64,000 nucleotides of DNA, from the NCBI GenBank assembly GCA_026686845.1, contig JAIVEN010000028.1, forward strand, positions 5,223,001 through 5,287,000, written 5' to 3'. The notes beneath the pieces are model-generated. The model was not told the DNA's origin, searched no databases, and was given only the letters and a program-made list of their open reading frames with translations. Origin of the DNA: Adenanthera pavonina (Eukaryota; Streptophyta; Magnoliopsida; Fabales; Fabaceae). A program made the translations under genes and the position numbers. Of the stretch, positions 35,958 to 47,299 are shown piece by piece. The stretch's first letter is position 1. Each line of letters begins with the position of its first letter.

Positions 35958-36862
35958 AGATCTACCCCTGGAATATTCTCAAAATTGCTATTGGCATCTA
36001 ATTTTTTTTTGGCACAATGTTGCCTTTTATATTTCCAAAATGGTAGCAATTTAACCTTGACTTAACAGAGTCAATAATGTTGACCATTAATCTATCAGTT
36101 AATCTATCAATTATACTGTGTCAACTATACAAAATCCATCTTAGTTGGCATTCTATGTGGCTTCCTAGTTGGAAAAAAAATTCTAAATAAAGGAATTTGG
36201 CCAAAATTAACTGGTTCTAAGGAAATATTAAAAATCATTTCGTAAAAATCCTATGTGGTAATCTATGTGATATCCAAGTAGAAATATATTATGAAATGAC
36301 CATAGTGTTCTCGCCAAAAGGACCACCTTCATTGTACTATATTCAATTGAAATGCATAACTCAACCTAATTAATTTTAGCTAGGTTAGATAAAGACACTC
36401 TAATTACAAAACTTTAATTAAAAATATGAAAACCTAATAAAATTAAATAATAAACACAAAGGAACAAACAAATAATAAAAATTATGTAATGATTTATAAG
36501 AAAAATTAAACTCAACAATTCCCAAAAAAAGGAAAAATTCTAAAAAAATTTGTAAAAATGCAAGAAAAATAGAAAAAGTAGTCTAAATAAAGGAATTTGG
36601 TCAAAATATACTTATTATAATACTCAATAGGTATTAATTTTTAATCAGAGGCCCCAAAAATTATTAAAAATCACATATAAAAAAATTAGTTAAACTAATT
36701 ACATTGGTTTGTTGACTTTGGTACAGTTGGCAAACTAACACTGAACATGAACTCTGTTATGTAGATTAAATTGCTACAATTTTGAAATATAGAGGATAAC
36801 ATTGCATCCAAAAAAATTATAAGATACCAATAGCAACTTTAGAAATGCTTTAAAATAGATTT
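35958..36862. mobile_element. Inverted-repeat MITE downstream of the BRUTUS-like gene
   Basis: The left side (GTAGATCTACCCCTGG, TTGCTATTGGCATCTAA, GGTAGCAATTTAA) is matched by the reverse complement of the right side (GTAAATCTATTTTAAAG, TTGCTATTGGTATCTTA, TTGTAGCAATTTAA). The arms are about 130-150 bp and moderately diverged. Inside, a block TCTAAATAAAGGAATTTGG occurs twice (about 36182 and 36582). No coding capacity. The target duplication is not resolvable in the AT-rich flanks. Confidence 0.6.
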
Positions 36863-37316
36863 ACTTTTCAATCCTTTTTAATATGATGAACCCAACATTT
36901 GGTTCAATGGTTGTTGTGTTTTGCTTTAGTTTCTAGATTGCTCTCAGTGGCTTTGGCATATAGAATACTGCAGTGTCAATTTATGTCATCTAATACAGAC
37001 TCTACTATGTAGTTTTAGAGAAGCTTTTGTTGATATAATGCCCTAGTCTTGGTCCCAAATGTAGCACCATGCTTGTTATAAATCAGAATAGAGTTTATTG
37101 TGCCAACGCAATTACAGGATTGATCCCCGGCTGCTGGAACTTTGTGCCTTGCTGATGGTTATGGGAGTGCCTTCCCTAACTGCCATCTTGTTTAGTGAAA
37201 AAAAAAAGAATAGAGTTTATTGCAATTAACAGCATTTGCCATACATAAGATGTTTTGGGCATTAGCATGTTACATAAAATCCGAAAATGGTAGTTCCATA
37301 TTTATACTCATTCCAG
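36863..37316. other. Intergenic DNA
   Basis: No gene or element recognised. Confidence 0.4.
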
Positions 37317-37562
37317 TTCTAAATATAGCATTTTTTATCTTGGTCCAAATATAAGACCATTTTCAGAATATGAAGTAGAATTAATTATATATTTAAAAAA
37401 AAGCCCATATTTAATTCATCCCAAAAAGAGAAAATTTAAATAAAAATAGTTTTGAAAAAATGACTTAATTTTTAGAAAAATCAAGATAATTAATTAACTT
37501 TTATTTCCATCCTTAATTCATATAATTCAATTAAAATGGTCTTATATTAAAATCGGAGGGAG
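37317..37562. mobile_element. Stowaway-like MITE
   Basis: Begins CTCATTCCAGTTCTAAATAT and ends TTAAAATCGGAGGGAG, with TA on both sides (37315-37316 and 37563-37564). At 246 bp it has the length and terminal signature of a Stowaway MITE. Its middle (AATAGTTTTGAAAAAATGAC, TCCTTAATTCATATAATTC) is related to the element at 39654 and to the inner arms of the foldback element at 22016. Confidence 0.75.
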
Positions 37563-37660
37563 TATATGTTATTAGTGTCATTAATAATAATAATAATAAA
37601 ATTAATGTTTGCTTAAAATAAAATTAAAAAAAGAAAAAGAGAGAATCTCTTTTAACTTTA

Positions 37661-38439
37661 TTGGCTAAAGTATACTTTTTGTCCCATAATTTTGAGATAA
37701 GTTTCATTTTAATCCTTTAATTTTATTATATATCATATTAATCATTTAACTATTAATATGTAACCAAAGACTTCCTAATTCTTAACACCGTTAAATAAAC
37801 TAACGGAAAATAATAATTTATCTATTTAAAAGTGACATTATTAATATTATTATGTATTAATTAATATAAAAATTATAACAAAAATAATTTTAAGGCTTAA
37901 ATATTTATTACTTTAAAAATATGTTAACAAAATAAATATTTTTATTTTAGATTTTAAATATTTATTTTAAGATATTAAAATATTTTTATTATAAAAAATA
38001 AATATTTATTTTTTATAGTTTGCATTCTCAAGTTAAACTTTTTAACTTGTCAATTTTTCTAAAATAAATAAAAATTATTCATTTTAATATGATAATTTTA
38101 AACATTTTACCACAATATTTTAAAAATAATTTATTCTGAGGTTATAATTGTTAATGCCTTGAATTAACATATTTTTTAACTTTTTTATTTTTCTAAGGTA
38201 CTAATTATTTATTTTGAGCCTAAAAAATGATAATTATAATTATTATATTAATTAATGTATAATAATAATAGTTAGATGAATTTAAGTAAATTTTTTATTA
38301 ACTTGTTTAATGGTGTTAAATTCAGGAATTTTTTGACAGCATCTTTAAAGTTAAAAGATTATAATAAAATTTTTAAAAGTTAAAGAACTAAAATGAAATC
38401 TGATTCAAAATTAAAGGATAAAATATAAACTTTCACCAA
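37661..38439. mobile_element. Inverted-repeat MITE-like element
   Basis: The left end TTGGCTAAAGTATACTTTTT, followed by GTTTCATTTTAATCCTTTAA, matches the reverse complement of the right end (TTGGTGAAAGTTTATATTTT, then ATTTCATTTTAGTTCTTTAA). The similarity continues inward over roughly 150 bp, including AACACCGTTAAATAAAC against AACACCATTAAACAAG. The middle is AT-rich and non-coding. Confidence 0.6.
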
Positions 38440-38520
38440 CTTGATTTAAAGGGTATTTTAGATGATCTGGCCAGTTTGTTACATATATGTAAGGGAATAA
38501 CTACAACAACAGATCCATCC

Positions 38521-38965
38521 TTAGCTGGTGAAGGGAGTATATATGTTCACCTCACCGTCTGGATTCAAAGACAAAGGCCTTGCATGCATAGCTTTTCCCC
38601 ATCCAAAATCTGCATCATAAAGCAGTAAACCTAACTAGCTCACAACTCTCATATTGGGATTCCCAAGAAATAGTTGTTTCATGCGTTCCCCTTGGGTAAA
38701 CACGCCCCTCTCAGTGAATCCATTTCCTCCATATTAACTCTCTGTCAGATCAAGCTGTGACCTCATGTACTCTTCCTCTCCCAGTAGCCCTATCGCTTTC
38801 CTGACCTTCTGCGCTGTGTTGCTCAATGGCTTTGATATCACTTCCCCAATCGTCACATTTCTCGTTACGGTCCGTAGCACAGCGTTCCCCAAGTAATGTA
38901 GAGGTAAAGGTTAAACCATTGCGAATGTCATCCACAAGCCAAATTGTGTGTTGGAATTTGAGAAG
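38521..38965 (-). pseudogene. BAHD acyltransferase fragment, broken
   Basis: On the minus strand, frames joined across shifts read LVDDIRNGL, then PLPLHYLGNAVLRTV, VTIGEVISKPL, AQKVRKAIGLLGEEEYMRSQLD, then LFLGNPNMRVVS, a TAG in place of the usual Trp (plus 38635-38637), LGLLLYDADFGWGKA and LNPDGEVNIYTP. The order and the DFGWG motif match the C-terminal half of BAHD (HCT-like) acyltransferases, which transfer acyl groups from CoA. The HXXXD active-site half is missing. At least two frameshifts and two stops show it is dead. Where the N-terminal half went is not visible. Confidence 0.85.
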
Positions 38966-39653
38966 AAAATTGATGCAAGAATGGGAAAAGTGAAGACTGA
39001 TAACAAAGAAGAAAAAATTGAATGATACATTTCCTGAACGGTGATCGTCATATATACAATCCCAAAAACAATAATGAGATGACAAACCCTTAATAGAACG
39101 ACAAGATGAAGAATGATACACATAGCCGTGTGATGAACTCAGTTGAACAAATGAATCACATGCATGCGGGTGAAAGGGAACTCCAAAGGGGTGAAGGTAA
39201 GGGAATAAGAGTGAATGAGTGAGACTCCCTAGCTAATCTCAATACATATGATAGTTTAGAGAAGCTGGCCGTGAAGGACGTTTTAGGTGACATGCTCTTG
39301 TGGATCTCCAACTCAAGGGAGTTGGAATGGAGCAAGTTTCCAAGGGAAGAGTTCATTCTAAAAGACTAATTCATTAGGTAAGAAAATTCTTTAATTTTAT
39401 AAATCTTACTTATTATTATGTGAGACTTCCCAACATGCGATTCATAACAGTTTGGTTTCACCACCAGAATCATACCATATCACATTATTGCCATGTACCC
39501 ATGCCACATTATTGCCATGTTATATAATGATTTCAAATATGCCTTTACTTAGGTTCAAACTTATGAACTCTTACTCCCATGCCTTTGTATTCACACTTTT
39601 GCCAATTGAACTGAAATATATTTGTAATCTTTATATGGAGTATTAAATATATA
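38966..39653. other. Intergenic DNA beside the BAHD fragment
   Basis: GC content is somewhat higher at 38966-39360 than around it, which could be a decayed upstream part of the BAHD gene or its insertion, but I recognise no domain. Confidence 0.35.
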
Positions 39654-39918
39654 TTCTCTTTGATCCTTAATATAAGACCATTTTTAATAGAATCACGTGG
39701 ATTAAAAATTGGAATTAAAACTAATTAACTACCTTGATTTCTCCGAAAATCCCAATATTTTTCCAAAACTACCATTATTTAATCTCTTTCTCTTTCTCCT
39801 TAGATACATTAAATATGAGCATTTTTTAGAAATATATAATAAATACTACCTCGTATAGTGTAAATGGTCTTATATTTAGGATCAGGACAAAAGATCCTAT
39901 ATATAGGACCGGAGGGAG
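39654..39918. mobile_element. Stowaway-like MITE
   Basis: Starts TTCTCTTTGATCCTTAATAT, ends ATAGGACCGGAGGGAG, with TA at 39652-39653 and 39919-39920. The internal sequence (CACGTGGATTAAAAATTGG, TTATTTAATCTCTTTCTC) is related to the MITE at 37317 and to the arms of the foldback element at 22016-23648. Confidence 0.75.
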
Positions 39919-40239
39919 TATTATTTATTTACACACTAATACACATATATATTTATAAATTAATATATTGTTAAAAAATACAGATATATTATATTTTCAA
40001 TTATTAATATCATAAAATACTTTATATTCTGAATTTTGTAATAAATGAATTTTTAGTTTCATTTTTTTTCCAACAAATTATAAAAATTAATTTAACTATT
40101 TTTATTAATTTAAAATAATCATCTAATAAAAATAATTTTATAACTTAATTATTAAAAAATTTTAATTCATTAAAATTAAATTTTTAATAGAATAATTTTA
40201 ACCCATTAAAATTAATTAAAAAACCTCATTAGATTTTTC

Positions 40240-40490
40240 ACTATTCATAATGATTTAGCAATGAACAAAAAAATACTTCACTAATTTCTCGCTATTTGTA
40301 TTAATTTAGCGAAGAATAAAAAATTTCTCACTAATTTAATAAGGTAAAGGATAATTCTCACTAATTTTTTCGCTAAATTTAATATTAGCAATGAACTTAT
40401 AATTCTTCACTAATTTTCTCACTATTTAGATTATTTAGTGGGAAATGAGTGATCTCTCACTAATTTTTTTCATTAAATTTGATTTTTTTA
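40240..40490. repeat. Degenerate short tandem repeats
   Basis: Four to five imperfect copies of a unit of about 55-65 bp built on CACTAATTTTCTCGCTATTT and TTTAGCGAAGAATAAAAA. Such arrays resemble subterminal repeats of CACTA-type elements, but no terminus is present. Confidence 0.5.
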
Positions 40491-40504
40491 GCCGTGGATA
40501 GAGG

Positions 40505-40872
40505 TTTTAGCTCAACGAGTATGACTGTTGAGAAATCATGGTGGAGAAATTTTGAAGGGGTTTCTGTTTTAATATGGGAGCTGGAAACAGCTTTAGTGTT
40601 GAGGCTTGGGGAGTGCTGTGGGGATTAAAGATGGCGCGGGACATTAGGGCACGTTTGATGTGGATTGAGAGTGACTGTTTTGTAGTGGTCCAAGGGTGAA
40701 CAGAGGCGCCATTATTAAGCATCATGGGCGAGAACTGCTTGAGGAAATTCAGGGTTTCATGGACACAGATTGGAGTGTTATTGTTATTCATTGTGATCAT
40801 GAGGCGAATGGGGTAGCAGATTGCCTTGTGAAGGAGTCCGGGTGTTACTTTTATCACTTCTCCTCCTAGTTT
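40505..40872 (+). pseudogene. RNase H-like (LINE-type) fragment, broken
   Basis: Frames read IWELETALVL, then, shifted, GAGNSFSVEAWGVLWGLKMA, RARLMWIESDCFVVVQG, a TGA stop, and after another shift GRELLEEIQGFMD, SVIVIHCDHEANGVADCLVK and ESGCYFYH. This is the layout of the RVT_3/RNase H-like domain found at the end of plant LINE polyproteins and in proteins annotated as putative ribonuclease H At1g65750: the EAWGVLWGL helix, the ESDC strand with the catalytic Asp, and the final HEANGVADCLV with the last Asp. At least two frameshifts and one stop make it a pseudogene. Confidence 0.75.
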
Positions 40873-41628
40873 TTTTTTTTCCATGCTCTAGAGAGGGATT
40901 ATGCTTATCCTTCTTGGACCAGCAGCCTTGTTTCTCGTTGATTTTCTGTTACCTTGTTGATAAAAGAAAGGTTTGAATTTAAGTTGGCTCATTTATTTAA
41001 TAAACAAGCTTGTATTGGATCCCAGAACAAATTAAACAATTGCACGAAATTTTAAAATAATGTGGTTATGTATAATAAAATAGTATCTTTCTAAATTATT
41101 TTATATACATACTAAAAATTACAATTTCTCATCAATTTAATAATAAAATCTGAATTTATTTTATCATTAATTATGTAAACCCACATTTGTTTTTTTTAAA
41201 ATATACATGTATCTCCATAATATTTTAAAAATTTTAAAATAATGTTCACTATGCTATGGTTTGGAGCTTGGGCCATTTATTATTGAGTGTAGAGCAATAT
41301 AAAATATATAACAAATCGTGGTGTTTATAAATTATAAACAATGTAATTTATTTTTCAAATTTGTGAAGATCCACTTAATTGACAACTATGGAGGAATGAA
41401 TTGGGAAGCATTTCGGTTTTAGCTAACAAATGGGAGAAGTCTCTAGGCTTCAATGATATATTGAGGTGATGATTAATTAAACTATTTATGAGCCTGAGCT
41501 AAACAACTATATAAGCTGTTTTCATTCATATATATATATATATATACTGGTTAATTCGTTTTAACCCTCATGTTTCCGTTGATTCATTTGACATACTTTT
41601 TTTTTAGCTAAAGGCTTTTTATGATTTA
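40873..41628. other. AT-rich intergenic DNA
   Basis: Contains an AT microsatellite at about 41530-41547. No gene seen. Confidence 0.45.
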
Positions 41629-42375
41629 GTATATGATTGGGAATTTTCTTTTAGATGGAATGGAATGAGATGAATTGGCTAATAGATTATGATTATTGTT
41701 TGGAAGAACTTTTCATAAGGAAATGGGATGGTAAGAGATGGCTTTCCTAACTATTCTTAGCCATCATAAATCTAATTTCTTGTACCTCCCCAAATTAGGA
41801 GGTCTGGAATGACAAAAAATTAATATCATAATTGAAAAATTACCCCCCAATCCTATAAAAACATATTTTAGGTCCTCTCATTGTTTCCACTAAATCAACT
41901 TCTCTCGCCTTGCTTTTCCCATTGCATTGAGTTTGCTTATCATTCTTTTTATTATGTTAAAGGTATGGTCTCCTTTCTCATATCTATTTCATGCATGCAC
42001 AATCTCACTTTTCTCTTCAAGCCAAGTTGTATAATCTCTTAATTAACATTTGTTCATCAATTCACTTGATAATTGAACTTTCTTTTATTGGGATCAATAT
42101 CTAATTATAACTTAAAACCTAATTTAATTTTTCTCAAATTAATAGCCACTAGTTCTTTTATCTAAATTAACTAATTATGTTAATATTGGCAAGAGAGGGT
42201 AATAATTCATTCTATTTATTTCATTTTATATAATAAATCAAATAAAATTGTTCCTTAATTGTATCTCATAAAACTTCCAAACAATGAAAGATTTTATTCC
42301 ATTGTACTCTATTCCATCACATTTCATTAATGATCGTAGTATTCTATTCCATCTTAAACTTCCATACATGCCCTT
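41629..42375. mobile_element. Inverted-repeat MITE, hAT-like
   Basis: The left end GTATATGATTGGGAATTTTC, followed by AGATGGAATGGAATGAG, pairs with the reverse complement of the right end (GCATGTATGGAAGTTTAAG, then ATGGAATAGAATAC). Terminal GCATGTTTGGGA-type ends are common in hAT-related MITEs, which is the basis of the tentative class. No coding capacity. Confidence 0.55.
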
Positions 42376-43496
42376 AAAAAATTGATCCCAAGTGAAGCCA
42401 TTTGCCTCTAATTAGAAATGTGTTGTCATGTGATAGAATATGACAGTTGCATGCTTTGATTAAGGTTGTATTGTACTCATCAAGACATGTCTCTGTTTGT
42501 CTTTATCATTTTGTGTCCATGTCAAAATTCAGTAGATAACCGTCATCTTTGGTTATTACATTTCAACAGATCAAATTTACAAAGGGGTTGAAATTTTGAT
42601 ATGAGACATTGTCACACCCGAAAATGCAATGCGGATGGAGCGGAAAAGGAAAAAATGGGAAATCGGCCCATACGACGGAAGGCCAATTTCGGAGGGAGTC
42701 GCTACCAAAATTTTAAGGGAAATTTTGGAAAACCGGAATAAAAAAAACAAAAAGGATAAGGATGGTCTGCGAATCAGAGTTAGGTTCGGGAGTACGATTG
42801 TGAGTGGGGAAGGTGTTAGGCTCCCCCACAACACCCGTTCCGAAGAACGGTTACCTTAGGTTGATCATTCAATTTTTATGGCTTTTTACAAATTTATTTT
42901 AGTTGCCCTTTTACCATTCACATATAAAAATAAGAAAAATGTAAAAATGAAAATATGAAAAGTCTTTGAAAAATAAAATAAGAGAAAAAATATTATTTAT
43001 TTACAAAAGTGGACTTGGAAAAATAAATTGGTAAATATTTATTAAATTAAGAGAAAAAACACCAAATAAATCAGAAAAATATTTATTTATTTACAAAGGT
43101 GGACTTGACCCAGAATGAAAGTCTGGGGCCTATGTACCCTGCAATAGGGATCAAAGTCGACGTAGTTCGGACTAAAAAACGTGTCACTGGGTTGGTATTT
43201 TTTTATTTTATATATTCTTTGAAAGAGAGAAGTTTATAGAAAATAATTTGTCTTTCCACAAAAAAAACAATTTTTAGAATTGGTTGGTGTGTTTTAATTT
43301 GCAAAAGACAGATTAATTTTCATTACTTGCTCTTTTCATTTATTTATTTTTGGTTTAATCAATTTTTAAAAGAGAAGATATATTTTTCCTCAATTTAGAA
43401 AATATGATTAAAATTATGTGTGATTTGAACATTTTATTTGAAAAGAAAAGATTTGAAAACAATTTTATTTTTACATAATAAAATCAATTGGCTCAT

Positions 43497-44620
43497 GTGG
43501 TGACTTTATCACTCACATTTACCTGTTGATACCTAAGTGTCCACGGTAGGATTACTCGAGACAAAAAGGCACAAAAAGTTCAAAAGAAAACAAAATATTT
43601 TATTAAATGATTTCTTGTTTTATTTTTATTATAAAAATCATTTTAACACCTATTTATTCATTATTAAAAAAAAGACATTGAAAAATGTGATCATTACGTA
43701 TGTTTTGAAAAATAATAATCAGCATATGTGGTGACTTCATCACTTACAAGTTACTGATTTACGCTTATATGCTTACTGTGATGCCACTCGCGGCAAAAGA
43801 TATATATAAAAAAAACATGAGGGATAAAATTGGAGAGAATAATTATATATATTTTTCAATAATCCATTTTTATTTTTATTTTTATTTATAAAAAACAAAT
43901 ACGGCCACGATAATACTATTTTATTTTAGAAAGGAAAACAAATAAAGGTACTTTAAATATGACTTATATACATATATGAACATATATATTACAAAAAAAA
44001 AAAATCAACCAGGATATGTGATGACTTTATCACTCACAGCTCACTAATTGACACCTAAATGCCCACGGTGTTACCACTCGAGACAAAAGGTAAAAAGACT
44101 TAAAAGATAAAATTGGAAAAATGAAATCATTTTTGTATATAAAAATAACTATGATTACGATTGTTTTATAAAAGGAAGAGTGGTAAAAAGGAAATTAAAA
44201 ACATGACTTTTATGTATGTATTCATATATTATTTGTTTTTCTTTGTTTATTTGTTTTATTTATATATTTTTTTCTTTTTAGAAAAAAGAATCAATCAGGA
44301 TCTGTGGTGACTTTATCACTCACAGCTCGCTAATTGACACCTAAATGCCCACGGTGTTACCACTCGGAGCATAAAGGCAAAAATTAAAATTTGAAATAAA
44401 TGGCTCATTGAATCATTTATTTTTACTTTTAATAAATAATAAAATAAATAAAAAAACAAACCATTGGTACTCATAAATATAAAAAATAAAAAATAAAAAA
44501 TAAATAAATAAGATTTAGCCAACGTTTGTACCATGGCAACTCCTCACTCATGATACACTTGACTGACGCTCTATAGGCACACGGAGACTTGGCCCCTCGT
44601 GGCAAACTCTAAAGGTGAAA
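43497..44620. repeat. Five diverged repeats inside the LTR
   Basis: A core of about 75 bp, TGGTGACTTTATCACTCACA then CTAATTGACACCTAAATGCC, CACGGTGTTACCACTCG, recurs at about 43497, 43728, 44017, 44303 and 44532, spaced 230-290 bp by A-rich tracts. The last copy is the most diverged. The same set lies at 54481-55604 in the other LTR. This accounts for much of the unusual LTR length. Confidence 0.75.
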
Positions 44621-46412
44621 ATAAGAAAAACCAATGATCAAATAAACATCAAAACTACAAATAAAATAAAATAAACTACAATTTGACAATGCGTGTGTGT
44701 GCATGTGCAAATTCAAGTAATAGTTTTATTCCACTACAATGAAAATTGCATGAAGATAAGAAGGAAGACCAAACTCTTTTGCTTTCTTCCCATCTTCCCA
44801 TTTCTGCTCCTTTTCTGCCTTGATGAAGAAAATTGACTCTTTCCCAGCTCGATCTCACCTTCCCATAGTGCTCAACAGAAAATACCAAGGCATTAGCATT
44901 TATCTTAAAAGTAATCTTCGTGGCCATGAACAATAACAAATTTCTGAAGCACATAAAGGGTCAAATGGGCATACCATTGACTTTAAATTAGTGCCAATAC
45001 ACTTGATATAGTAGCAACAGGTTTCCCATCAATATTCATGGATTATATCAAAGTTCAAGGAACCTCCCTTTGAATATATATAGTTCACACTAACAAAGCC
45101 AACCAAAACCAAAATGCTTCATATCAGTAAGGTGAGAATGAAACATTAAATGCAAGGGTTCAATCTAGATCTTGATGGGATATAGGATAGAAAATCTGCT
45201 TTAGTCCTTTATAACATGAGAATGTCTTGAATATTAAACAGCACCTTCAATTAAATGTTATCCACCTTCTGAAATCCCAGCAAGAATGATAAAGGCTTGA
45301 AAGGCAAACTAAATACTTGGTAAATATCATCTCTTAATCCAATAAACTCTCACAAGCATTTCAGCATACACTTGAAAGGCGCACTTTAAAAAGATTATAA
45401 AAAGAAAAACAAACCATGTTCCCACTAAAGAGTTGATTATGTACCAAACAAGACTTGTTTAATATCAGAATTAAAGCACCAAGCAAGGCCGGGCAGCAAA
45501 AGGTTTGTCATAAACACCATATGGACAGCAGAATAAAGCCTCATGAATCACTTGAACTCCTCTACGCAATAACAAGACACAGCCCAATATTCATGTCAAT
45601 GAGAAATAACAAACCGCGCTCCCTTTTGACATTTCTTCAAACACTTGACTGACATGCTTAAAAATGAGTGTTGAACGTTGTATTTCTCCTATTCGGAATG
45701 CTAGTACTAATCAGAAAGCAAACCCAACACAATCACAATGTTCCTAAGGCCAGCAAGCTTTCCCATTAATCAAAGTTCTCACTTAAAACATCCAACTTTC
45801 AACCGCTTGCTATCATTTTAGAACATCCAATCCAAAGCAAGAATGAAACTAATAAGAGTAAAAGAATGTTACCTTAGTCTCAGTGTTTCAAGCTTTTCCT
45901 CTGATTCCTCTCTCTGCATTCGATCTCCACCCAACCTCGCACCTTTCTTCCTCGCCCCCGTACTGTGGCTCCCTCGGTCTCTTTTTTTTTTTTTCAGTCA
46001 CCTCCCTCTGCTCCCATATGTCTCCCGCGGTCCACCGCGTGTGTCTCACGGTTTGGTCTCTCCTCAGCTCCCTCTTCCCTCTCTTTTTTCGCGGCCAGCT
46101 CTCCTCTGTTTCTCGTGCTCGGCGGCCTCCTCTCTTCTTCTTTCCCTCGCGGCCAGCTCTCCTCCTTCTCTCTTCCTCTCTGCTTTCTCTTTTTCTTCCC
46201 TGCTCATGCTTCCTCCCCCCCTTTTATCTCCATCGTGGTTCAGCTTTTTTCAGTCTTGCGTGCTTCCTTTCTTCCTTTTTCTTTCGTGCACGTTTCCCCC
46301 TGTTCCTGCAGCTACTCGGTCTCTCAGAAAGCCCTCTGCTCCCTGTGTGTCTCACGCGGCCAGTGTCTGCTCCCTCTGGTTCCTCGCGCAGGCTCCACCT
46401 TCCTTTGTCTCT

Positions 46413-46518
46413 AGGGCTAAAGCCCTTAACCCTACGAGCCCTTACATATGGGCTCGTGGCATGTTTGGGCTGAAGCACTTCAGCCCAAATATGTTTTCGG
46501 GTTGAAGGGCTTCAACCC
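46413..46518. repeat. Cluster of four hairpins in the LTR
   Basis: Four perfect stems lie in tandem: AGGGCTAAAGCCCT (46413-46426); ACGAGCCC with GGGCTCGT (46434-46457); TTTGGGCTGAAG with CTTCAGCCCAAA, 12 bp arms with a 2 bp loop (46464-46489); and GGGTTGAAG with CTTCAACCC (46499-46518). In element orientation they lie about 190-290 bases from the LTR start. The other LTR has the same cluster at 57398-57503. Confidence 0.75.
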
Positions 46519-46705
46519 AAATGTATTTTTTTTTTTAGCTTTGCGTACCCCCCCTTTTTTTTTTATCTTTTCTTTCTTTCTTTCCTTTTTTTTTTTACTT
46601 TTTCTATTATTTTATTTATTATTATATTTTTACTGTTATTATTATTTTTTTTATCATTATATTTATATATTTTTAAAATTATCCGGACAAAATACGGTGT
46701 TCACA

Positions 46706-46718
46706 GTTGCCCCTCTTT
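46706..46718 (-). other. Polypurine tract
   Basis: On the minus strand AAAGAGGGGCAAC sits immediately before the TGTGAACACC start of the 3' LTR, the expected position of the primer for second-strand synthesis. A second tract, AATGAAGAGGGGCAGCT, lies at 47181-47197 next to a diverged copy of the LTR edge. Confidence 0.75.
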
Positions 46719-47299
46719 ACTAGTTTCTTATGTGAGAACGAGGAAAATGCAGTTTTGGAATTCTCGCATAAGGAACGAGTAAAGATTAGAACACGAATTT
46801 TGTCCGTGTAAAACTCACGATGACTCACTTGTCCCTGACACAAAGAGATGCAATACAACATGAGCTTAGAACACGGGGCTCTATCCTAGGTACAAATGAT
46901 TTAATTTTGAAAATAAAGGGGTGAAAGAACATTTTCAAAACATGCGATGCGAATGCGAACTGGGACTCGACTAAATAAATTGAACTAGACTTTAATAGAT
47001 GCACAAGCGAACAACTAATTTGAGCTAGAGTCGAACTAATGCAAGATGCAATGATGTGACACGAATGAATAACCATGTCAACTAAACTGGGACTGATGTA
47101 GTAGGCCGTGATGTGGCTAAAACCAACGCTAACAAAAACAAAACGTGCCAACAAGATCCAAACAAAATACCATGTTGACAAGCTGCCCCTCTTCATTTAT
47201 TTTCTAAGGAAGAAGATCATGAAATGATATTCGTACTTAAAACAAATGAAGAAGGAAATATGTATTTTGTTTGGGGGGCAAGAGGCATGAATAATAAAG

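Larger units (their letters stand above)
42610..46705 (-). repeat. 3' LTR (in element orientation)
   Basis: 4096 bp, near-identical to 53582-57686. In the plus direction it begins TGTCACACCCGAAAATGC and ends AATACGGTGTTCACA. It includes five diverged internal repeats (43497-44620), a pyrimidine-rich, GC-richer block (45880-46400) and a cluster of four hairpins (46413-46518). Open frames in it are low-complexity and probably not genes. Confidence 0.9.

Noticed and set aside
40507..40884. Minus-strand open frame of 125 codons
   Set aside because: It is the antisense shadow of the RNase H-like fragment on the plus strand.
45843..46505. Long open frames (up to 220 codons) in the LTRs, repeated at 56827-57399
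   Set aside because: All three frames are open together, the translations are Ser/Phe/Leu/Pro low complexity from a pyrimidine-rich tract, and frames shift between the two LTR copies. Not a credible protein.
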